The notes under the pieces are model-generated. The model was not told where the DNA came from and made no database searches. It saw nothing but the letters and a program-made list of their open reading frames with translations. Shown here piece after piece: positions 1-5,674 of a stretch of 5,674 bases of DNA. Both the position numbers and the translations under genes were made by a program. The stretch is from assembly GCA_902803635.1 (NCBI GenBank), contig CADCQU010000287.1, positions 1 through 5,674 of the forward strand, read 5' to 3'. Numbering within the stretch: position 1 is the first letter of the stretch; every line of letters begins with the position of its first letter. Source of the stretch: an uncultured Lachnospiraceae bacterium (GTDB taxonomy: Bacteria; Bacillota; Clostridia; Lachnospirales; Lachnospiraceae).

Positions 1-129
1 CCGTCTCTCCGCGCTCTCCGACCGGCCCTTCCGGACCAGTGCGACGATGTCGCCGGTTTCCTGTTCGAGAAGCGCCCGGAGAACGTGCGCCCCCAAAAAG
101 CCGGTGGCTCCCGCAAGAAGGATCTTCTT
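1..129 (-). other. Thioester reductase (R) domain, N-terminal fragment
   Basis: The final ~43 residues in the window match the start of an NAD(P)H-dependent thioester reductase of the Lys2/NRPS type, a short-chain-dehydrogenase-like Rossmann fold. They begin KKILLAGATGFLGAHVLRALLE, with the dinucleotide-binding GATGFLG at 91-111, and go on to DIVALVRKGRSESAERR, matching the common ...LVRA...A..R segment of these domains. Such domains release the PCP-bound peptide as an aldehyde (two-electron) or alcohol (four-electron). The Tyr-x-x-x-Lys catalytic pair and the domain end lie to the left of the window, so activity and product oxidation state cannot be judged. A Dieckmann-type redox-inactive R* domain cannot be excluded. 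Confidence 0.9.
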
Positions 130-3100
130 TGCGGGCTCCTCCAGGGCCGCCTCCTCGACATTTGCCATGACATTGTGTTCGAGCACGGCCTTGATCTCCG
201 GCGTATCCGAGGATTTGGCAAATGCCTCCGCCGAAGCTTCCTCGTCCTCCGCCGGCGCCTCGTCCGCAGGTTTGCCCTGCCGCGAAAGGACGTGCCTCTC
301 CATTGCCGCCACCGTGGGATACGAGAAGACATCCTGGTAGGCAATGGGCAGGTTCTTCACCATCGCGCCCATGGCCACCTTGGAGGCCAGCATGGACGTG
401 CCGCCCGCGTCGAAGAAGTCCTCGTCGAGGCCAATCTCGGACAGGCCAAGCGCGCGGGCAAAGAGGGCTGCAATGTCCTTCTGAAGCTCCGTCTTCGGCT
501 TGCGGCCATTTGCATTCGCACTTGCCGGCTGCTTCCGCTCCGGCGTGGGAAGGGCCTTCTTGTTGACCTTCCCGTTGGCGGTGAGCGGCAGCTCCGTCAA
601 ATGTACGTAGACTGCGGGTACCATGTAGGCCGTGAGGGTCTTCCGAAGGTGCGCCGAGAGCGCCTCCTCGTCCACCGGGGCCTTGGCCACATAGTAGCCG
701 ACGAGGTACTGGCCGTCGCCCTCGCCGAGCACCCGGACCACGCTCCGGTCGATGCCCGGGAAGGTGTTCATGACGTTCTCAATGCCGTCGAGCTCGACGC
801 GGAGGCCGCGGATTTTCACCTGGTTGTCGTTCCGGCCGCAGTGCATAATCTCGCCGGCTGCGTTGTAGTACGCGATGTCGCCGCTCCGGTAGGCGCGGGT
901 GGAGTGCTCCTTCGAGGCCGCGCTTTCCACCGCGCCCTCCGGCAGGAAGACCTCCCTTGTCTTCTCCGGAAGGCCGACGTAGCCCTGGCCTACGCAGTCG
1001 CCGGCGATGACGAGCTCGCCGCGCATGTACTTCGGAAGGATGTTGCCGAAGCGGTCGCGGATGAGGAAGCGCGTGTTGGACGACGGCCCGCCGATGGTAA
1101 CGTACCTCCCCTCCAGCGTTCCGATGCTCACGGAGACGCAGGTCTCGGTCGGCCCGTAGGAGTTGAACATGATGCCCGCAAAGCCCTTGTCCCGGAGCTT
1201 TTCGAAGAGGCCCTTCGGGAAGGGCTCCGCCCCGAGGATGACGGCCCGCAGCTGCCCGAAAAGCTTCTCGACCATCGGGATTTCAAGGAGCGAGAGCATG
1301 TAGGACGGCGTGCACTTCATCATGTCGACGTGCGTCCGCTCCATCATGTCCGCAAGAAGCATCGGGTTGTGAATTTCCTCCTCCGTCGCCATGGCGACCG
1401 TCTTCCCGTGGAAGATCGGCATCATCTCCTCGATGATGGAGACGTCGAAGGTGATGGCCGCCAGCGCAAGCCAGACCGTGGAGTTGTCCACGTAGGCGTG
1501 CGCGAGCGTGTTCTTGTCGTTGTAGTCGAGAAGGTTCCGAAGGTTCCTGTGCATGATTTCCACGCCCTTCGGGTTCCCGGTCGAGCCGGACGTGTAGATG
1601 CAGTAGGCAAGGTCGTCCGGGGTGAGGTCCGGGTTGACGAAGAGGCCTGGGATTTCGCCTGCCGCCGAAGCAGAGACCGCCGCATCCGACGCTGCCGAAG
1701 CGTCCGCCGCCGCAGAAGCCGAGGCTGCCGCATAGACCTCCTCTAAAAGTATGACTTTGACACCCTTCGCCTCGAAGACCTCCCGGCGTTTTGCGTAAAG
1801 CTCCTCCTCGGTGAAGAGTACCCGAATCCCGGCATCCTCCAAAATGAACGAAATCCGCTCGTCCGGGTAGCCCGGCTCCATTCCGACGAAGGCCGCGCCC
1901 GCAAGCATGGTACCCTGTCGGAGGGCGTAGACGTCCTCCGTCCGGTCCATGTACATGCCAACCTTGTCGCCGCGCCCGATGCCGAGCGACCGCAGGGTGT
2001 CCGCGATGCGGCCGGCCCGCCGTCCAAGCTCCGCAAAGGTGACCCGCCTGTTTCCACTGATGGAAATCACGGCGACCTTGTCTGCATTTGCCTGCACCGC
2101 GTCCACAAACCGCGAGGGCGCAAGCGCCTCCCGCACCGTGACCTCAGTATCGTTGAAGGCGGCCAGCTCCATTTGCATCGCATCCGTGAGGAACGAAACC
2201 TCGTCCACGCGGTACTTTACAAGGAACTGCGCCACGGCATAGTCAAAGCTCTCGACCAGGCTCTTGATATATTCCGCAGAGAACCGCTTCTCATCGTACT
2301 CGATCGCGTACTGGATTTCGTCGTCCCGGAGCGCGATGGTCACGTTGAGCGGGGCCTTCGCCGCCCCCAGGTCCACGGGAACCAGGGCCGACGGCTTCCC
2401 GCAGAAGCTGTCGAAGGCGAACTCGTCGCCCTGGAAGGCAAAGAGCACGTCCGCGTTGACGGCCATCTGCCGGTGGAGCTCCGCGAAGGAGTAGAGGTCC
2501 CAGGACTGGGTGTCGAGGAGCTGCGCGCCCAAAGCCTTCACATACGCCTCGACGCTCTCCCCGGCCTTCGCCGCCGCCACGATGGGGATGGTCTTGACCA
2601 GCATGGCAATCGTCCGCGTAAGGCGCGAGTCCGAACGCCCATTGTAAATTCCCGCGAAGGCCACGCTCGGGGTTCCCAGATACGCATTCAGCAAATGCCC
2701 GAACGCCGCGGAGAAGAAGGCATTTGTCGAAAGCCCGCGCTTTTTGCAGAACTCGCGAACGGCATTTGCACCGGCAAATGTCCCCGTCCATGCATAAGTA
2801 CCCGAGGCGGCATCGTTTTTCGAAGGCGCGGCGGTTCCGTCCGCGACGTCCCCCAGCGGGAGCGACTGGAGCTCGGCCTCGCCGAGAAGCTTCCCGTAGT
2901 ATTCCTTCGCCTTCTCGATATTTTCCGTGCTTCTGGCGTGCGCCTCCGTAAGCACGGCCTCGTAGGCGGTGTACGTCTCCGTCTCCGGCGTCCCGCCCTC
3001 GTAAGCAAGCGCGACGTCCCCAAGGAAGATGCCCATGGACGTGCCGTCCGAGATGATGTGGTGCATCTCCGCGAAGAGGTACCGCTTCCCGTCCGCCGCC

Positions 3101-5674
3101 GTAAGAAGCTTCATTCTAAAGAGCTGCCCGCCGAGGATGCGGAACGGCCGAATCAGCCCGGCCTTCGCCTCCTCGATCGAGCCGATGGAAAGCTCCTCGA
3201 TCATGCTCTCGTCGAAGGAGTCGTCCCCGTCCATCCGGCGCATCCGCGCCTCGCCCTCCTCGCTGAGGAAGAGCCGCATTTTCAGGATCGGATGCGCGTG
3301 CACCGCCGCCACGATGGCCTTTTTGAGACGGGCCGTATCGAGCGAGGGGTCAATCTCCAGGATGACCGGGATATTGTAAATGCAGGAATCCGGTCTCGCA
3401 ATGGATTCCACATAGATGCCTTCCTGCGTCTTCGAGAGCGGGTAGTCCGCCTGTACGGCAAGGTCCTCCGCCGTGTCCGCTCCACCCGCCTTCGTCCTTT
3501 CGATAAAGGCCTCCAGCCGCTCGACGGTGTTCTGTTCCTTGAGGTCCCGCGTGGAGAAGGCCATGTCGAAGGCCTTGGACAGAAGAACGTTGAGACGGAG
3601 TGCCCCAACCGAGGAGAGGCCGACCTCGTAGATGTCGTTGGTGATGCCGAACTCGCGGTGGCCCACCACGTCGGCCACGCACTCGAAGATCCTCGTCTGG
3701 ATTTCGGTGGCCGGCGGCACGACCTCGGCCATTTGCCGGACGGGCTTCGGAAGGGCCCGTTTGTTGACCTTCTGGTTCTGGTTCAGGGGGATCGCGTCGA
3801 GCTGCATCGTCACGGCCGGCACCATGTAGGCCGGCTTCCGCTCGCGGATGAAGGCCCCGAGGGCCTCCACGTCCACCTCCGCGTCGGAGACCACGTAGGC
3901 GGCGATGAACTTCTCGCCCGTCCCCTCGTCCTCGAAGGCCTGCACGGTGGCGTCCTTGATGCCCGGGAACTCGCGGATCACGCCCTCGACCTCGGAGAGC
4001 TCGATGCGGAAGCCGCGGACCTTCACCTGGCCGTCCCTCCGGCCGATGAAGTCAACATTTCCGTCCGGAAGGAGCCGCACGATGTCGCCGGAGCGGTAGG
4101 CGCGGATAAACCGCTCCTCCTTGTCAAATGGATTCTCGATAAAGACCTTCGCCGTGAGGTCCGGACGACCGAGGTACCCGCGGCCGACACCGCGGCCTGC
4201 GATGAGAAGCTCGCCGGGGACAAGCGGGGGCAGGCGGCGAAGGTTCTCGTCCACCACGTAGCATCTGTAATTGCCGATCGGCCTTCCGATGGGCACGCGC
4301 TCGTACATGCGCTTCACGGGCATGGCCGTCGCGAGGATCGTGCACTCCGTGGGACCGTACACGTTGTATAAGTCCGGGCCGTCTGCCGATACCGGAACCG
4401 GCACCAGCTTCTCGCCGCCGACGGAAAGGTAGCGAACCTTCGGAAGGGTGGCCGTGGTATACATTTGCCGGCCCACCTGGGTCGTGATGAAGGAGTGGGT
4501 GATCTCGTTCCGGTTGAGCCAGTCCTCCAGGGCCAGGAGGTCGAGGCGGATTTCCTCCTCCACGATGCAGACGGCCGCCCCGGTGGTGAGCGCCGGGTAC
4601 TGGTCCATCATGTTCGCGTCAAAGCCGTAGCTTGCGTAGGCCGCCACGCGGCAGGTCTCGTCAAGCCTGTAGTATTCCCGATACCAGCCGCAGAAATTCG
4701 CGAGGTTCTGGTGCTCCAGGACCACGCCCTTCGGCACGCCGGTGGAGCCGGAGGTGTACAGCAGAATAAACGCATCACTCGGTTTCGGGTTTTCCAGCAT
4801 GTGCTCCGCCGCCGGAAGACTGTCAATCTGGTCGATAAAGAGGACCCGTCCCTCGTAATGCGGGATGCGGTCCATAAGGCTCCGGTCGGCGATGACCAGG
4901 GCCGCCTTCGCGTCGTCAATCATGAATTCGAGGCGCTCCGGCGGATAGCTCGGGTCAAGCGGCTGGTAGGCCGCGCCGGATTTTAAAACGCCCAGCGAGG
5001 CGGTCGTCATGTACGGGCAGCGCGGGATGAGGACGGAAACCACACTCCCCCGGCCGATGCCATTTGCCGACAAATAGGCCGCCACGCGCTCGGAAATTTC
5101 GTCCACCTCGCGGTAGGTCAGCCGTACGTCCTTGAAGAGAACCGCCAGATTGTCCGGATGCGCCGCAACCGAGGCCCTGAAGAGGGAGACAATATCCAAT
5201 ACGGGGTAGTCCTTTGCCGTCGCGTTGAGAGCGTCCATCTCCAGGATGGCCTCGTCCGTCGTGAGGCAAATGTCCCCGAGCCTTCTTCCCTCGCCAAGCC
5301 CTGCCACCAGCAGCGCATAGACGTTGGCCATGCGGCGGACCGTGTCCTTCCGGAACTTTTCAGCCGCGTACTCGAAGCGAAGGTCGTAGTCGCCGTCCCG
5401 GCGCTTCATCACGTGGAGCGTCAGGGAAGCCATCACGTCGTCCGCCGGGAAGATTTCCATCGGCAGGCTCCGCCCGTTGATCTCGACACCCTCGAACATC
5501 TCGCCCTGGTAGACGAAGAAATTGTCCGGGTGGATGCCGAACTCGCCAAACAGCGCGACCAGGTCCACGGTATCATGCCCTACCAGTTCATGGAAGAGCG
5601 TCTGGATTTCCTGCAGGAAAATACCGCCCTCCCTTGCATCGTCCACCTTCACGAAGACCGGCAGGTTATGCACC
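1..5674 (-). CDS. Nonribosomal peptide synthetase, C-A-PCP-C-A-PCP-reductase, partial at both ends
   Basis: This is a cytosolic multidomain enzyme that assembles a short peptide from amino acids activated as adenylates and carried on phosphopantetheine arms. The frame is open over 1891 codons with no stop, and every expected core motif falls in this one frame, so there is no sign of decay or frameshift. Residue numbers below count from the right edge. Order: C-domain C-lobe (1-150), A domain 1 (156-644), PCP1 (656-726), complete C domain (744-1173), A domain 2 (1174-1709), PCP2 (1728-1798), acidic linker, start of a thioester reductase (from about 1849). No epimerase or thioesterase lies between these parts. 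The start codon lies beyond 5674 and the stop beyond position 1, so module number, starter unit and operon partners are unknown. The codons strongly favour G or C at the third position; only three TTA leucines occur (1744, 4369, 4984). The NRPS assignment is certain; the product is not predictable from this piece. Confidence 0.97.
130..279 (-). other. Acidic linker between PCP2 and reductase
   Basis: About 50 residues connect the last PCP helix to the reductase Rossmann fold. The first part is rich in Ala, Glu and Asp (PADEAPAEDEEASAEAFA, about 217-270) and looks disordered. The second part (PEIKAVLEHNVMANVEEAALEEP) could be helical. I see no catalytic motif in it. Confidence 0.7.
280..492 (-). 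other. Peptidyl carrier protein 2 (thiolation domain before the reductase)
   Basis: This carrier domain of about 71 residues has a canonical phosphopantetheine site, DEDFFDAGGTSMLASKV, with the modified Ser at 394-396. It accepts the amino acid from adenylation domain 2, takes part in condensation, and then presents the finished peptidyl thioester to the reductase. It ends with the usual FSYPTVAAMERHV helix (about 290-330). A polar linker (PERKQPASANANGRKPK, about 493-543) joins it to the A domain. Its core differs clearly from PCP1 (GGTS against GLSS), so the two carriers are not recent copies of each other. Confidence 0.95.
547..2154 (-). other. Adenylation domain 2, with Ala/Ser-rich insertion
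   Basis: This is the second amino-acid-activating domain, about 536 residues, longer than domain 1 partly because of an insertion at 1660-1731. Motifs in order: A2 LAGAAFVGMEPGYPDER (1855-1905), A3 YTSGSTGNPKG (1564-1596), A4 ITFDVSIIEEM (about 1423-1455), A5 NSYGPTET (1141-1164), A6 GELVIAGDCVGQGYVG (973-1020), A7 YRSGD (877-891), A8 CGRNDNQVKIRGLRVE (793-840), and A10 ANGKVNKKAL with the catalytic Lys at 568-570. Hand-aligned specificity residues: D(1444) V(1441) I(1432) K(1315) I(1237) G(1231) S(1159) V(1135) S(1132) K(568). Lysine at position 278 (1315-1317) is notable because the known Asp and Asn codes also carry Lys there. An acidic or amide side chain is therefore possible but unproven. 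The domain loads PCP2. Confidence 0.95.
1660..1731 (-). other. Ala/Ser-rich low-complexity insertion in adenylation domain 2
   Basis: These 24 residues are 15 Ala, 6 Ser, 2 Asp and 1 Val. They sit between the segment ending KVILLEEVY and the segment GEIPGLFVNPDLTPDDLAY, just before the A3 phosphate loop. The matching position in adenylation domain 1 (FIDQIDSLPAAEHMLENPKPSDAF) has no such run. The codons are mixed GCC, GCA, GCG, GCT, TCG, TCT and TCC rather than a perfect short tandem repeat, so it is not an obvious recent slippage product. It probably forms a flexible surface loop. Composition and position are seen directly; the structural role is inferred. Confidence 0.85.
2155..3444 (-). 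other. Condensation domain, complete (joins PCP1 and PCP2 substrates)
   Basis: A full-length condensation domain of about 430 residues catalyses peptide-bond formation between the PCP1-bound donor and the aminoacyl-PCP2 acceptor. The active-site motif HHIISDG is intact at 3043-3063, with the catalytic second His at 3058-3060. Other recognisable parts: C1-like YPLSKTQEGIYVE (3406-3444), C2-like HAHPILKMRL (about 3271-3300), C4-like YTAYEA (2956-2973), C5-like GIYNGRSDSRLTRTIAMLVKTIPI (2581-2652), C6-like VLFAFQGDEF (about 2419-2448) and C7-like RFSAEYIKSL (about 2257-2286). C1 differs from the textbook SxAQxRLW. With no epimerase upstream, an LCL-type domain is the simplest reading, but I did not establish the subtype from residues. 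Confidence 0.95.
3496..3708 (-). other. Peptidyl carrier protein 1 (thiolation domain)
   Basis: This four-helix carrier domain of about 71 residues holds the amino acid loaded by A domain 1. The phosphopantetheine site is in DIYEVGLSSVGALRL. By alignment with the usual FFELGGHSLLA, the second Ser (3610-3612) is the attachment residue. The motif has Gly-Leu-Ser-Ser where many NRPS carriers have Gly-Gly-His-Ser; this resembles the LGLxS form of other carrier proteins and should still be functional. About 17 residues separate its end from the next condensation domain, so there is no room for an epimerase. Confidence 0.93.
3742..5208 (-). other. Adenylation domain 1
   Basis: This ATP-dependent amino-acid-activating domain has about 489 residues, a normal length. 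Visible core motifs in order: A2 AAYQPLDPSYPPERL (about 4930-4974), A3 YTSGSTGVPKG (4726-4758, phosphate loop), A4 YGFDANMMDQ (4600-4629), A5 NVYGPTEC (4342-4365), A6 GELLIAGRGVGRGYLG (4168-4215), A7 YRSGD (4084-4098), A8 GRRDGQVKVRGFRIE (4000-4044), and A10 NQKVNKRAL with the catalytic Lys at 3769-3771. By hand alignment to GrsA, the ten specificity positions read D(4618) A(4615) M(4606) F(4489) S(4423) G(4417) V(4360) I(4336) L(4333) K(3769). Asp235 and Lys517 are the usual contacts for the alpha-amino and carboxylate groups. The remaining pocket looks largely nonpolar, suggesting a neutral or hydrophobic amino acid, but I do not recognise the code. Confidence 0.95.
5224..5674 (-). other. 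Condensation domain, C-terminal lobe only (module n)
   Basis: About 150 residues of the C-lobe of a condensation domain enter at the right edge. The window opens with HNLPVFVKVD, which fits the end of core motif C5 (usually ...NTLPVR). It continues through NFFVYQGEMFEG (about 5491-5526), the counterpart of C6, and ends in LTTDEAILEMDALNAT, the usual exit helix leading to the A domain. The HHxxxDG active site lies outside the window, so catalytic competence and subtype (LCL, DCL, starter or other) cannot be judged. Its presence means the module carrying A domain 1 is either an elongation module or an N-acylating starter module. Confidence 0.9.

Larger units (their letters stand above)
159..5272. 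repeat. Dispersed octamer CATTTGCC (8 copies, both orientations)
   Basis: Exact plus-strand copies start at 159, 2085, 3730, 4462 and 5061. Reverse-complement copies (GGCAAATG) start at 217, 2773 and 5265. Near copies CATTTGCA occur at 507, 2170 and 2763, and AGCAAATG at 2690, making twelve CATTTGC heptamers in all. The copies fall in different codon registers and encode different residues: Ala-Asn at 159, 2085 and 5061; Gln-Met at 3730 and 4462; Phe-Ala at 217 and 2773; Ile-Cys at 5265. Three copies extend to CATTTGCCGG (3730, 4462 and, reversed, 2773). The copies at 2773 and 5265 share the 14-mer GGCAAATGTCCCCG. Function is unknown; the positions are seen directly. Confidence 0.7.

Noticed and set aside
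2641..2820. Locally lower GC, with several CATTTGC words, as a possible regulatory or inserted segment
   Set aside because: The frame is uninterrupted and encodes normal condensation-domain sequence on both sides, with no sign of an insertion boundary.
2155..3444. Second condensation domain as an epimerase or heterocyclisation domain
   Set aside because: It has HHIISDG, not the DxxxxD motif of cyclisation domains, and it is followed directly by an A domain, which fits condensation rather than epimerisation.
85..4986. Long plus-strand open frames at 85-1746, 2173-4371 and 4465-4986
   Set aside because: They use the same codon boundaries as the NRPS on the other strand. They are open only because the sense codons TTA, CTA and TCA are nearly absent from the GC-rich gene, and they end exactly where the gene uses TTA (1744, 4369, 4984). 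Their products are Arg/His/Val-rich and resemble no family.
1744..4986. Three TTA leucine codons as possible bldA-type regulation
   Set aside because: That control is specific to Streptomyces-like actinomycetes. Motif style, moderate GC and use of codons such as ATT, AAA and GCA do not point to that group.
1422..5318. Shorter minus-strand open frames in other registers, e.g. 2291-2791 and 3350-3682
   Set aside because: They overlap recognisable NRPS domains in the true frame; their translations are low-complexity Arg/Gly/Ser-rich with no motifs.

Overview
The window is a single stretch of coding sequence on the minus strand. One reading frame (plus-strand codon boundaries at positions 1, 4, 7...) stays open from the right edge (5673) to the left edge (1): 1891 codons, no stop, no visible frameshift. 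I translated it by hand. It is an internal-to-C-terminal piece of a nonribosomal peptide synthetase (NRPS). Neither the start codon nor the stop codon is in the window, and there is no intergenic DNA, RNA gene, promoter or terminator to report.

Layout in the direction of transcription (right to left): the C-terminal lobe of a condensation domain (5224-5674, cut by the edge); adenylation domain 1 (3742-5208); carrier protein 1 (3496-3708); a complete condensation domain with intact HHIISDG (2155-3444); adenylation domain 2 (547-2154), carrying an Ala/Ser-rich insertion; carrier protein 2 (280-492); an acidic linker (130-279); and the first ~43 residues of a thioester reductase domain with GATGFLG (1-129, cut by the edge). 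The visible order is therefore C-A-PCP-C-A-PCP-R.

How the parts work together: each A domain activates an amino acid as its adenylate and loads it onto the PCP that follows. The complete C domain joins the PCP1-bound aminoacyl or peptidyl group to the amino acid on PCP2. The reductase would release the product by NAD(P)H-dependent reduction of the thioester to an aldehyde or alcohol, not by hydrolysis. There is no epimerase between PCP1 and the second C domain and no thioesterase before the reductase. The leading C domain means either more modules upstream or an N-acylating starter. Dimodular synthetases with terminal reductases are known to make peptide aldehydes and pyrazinones, for example aureusimine synthetase and the NRPS clusters of gut Clostridia.

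Organism: GC is roughly 60-65% by sampling lines. Motif style (YPLSKTQEGIYVE at the start of the C domain, TTQVGRQM and LSVGGEKLVP in A domain 1) reminds me of NRPSs from anaerobic Bacillota, so a GC-rich gut or rumen Clostridia/Negativicutes member is my best but weak guess. A possible DNA-level signal lies on top of the coding sequence: the octamer CATTTGCC occurs eight times, on both strands and in several codon registers.
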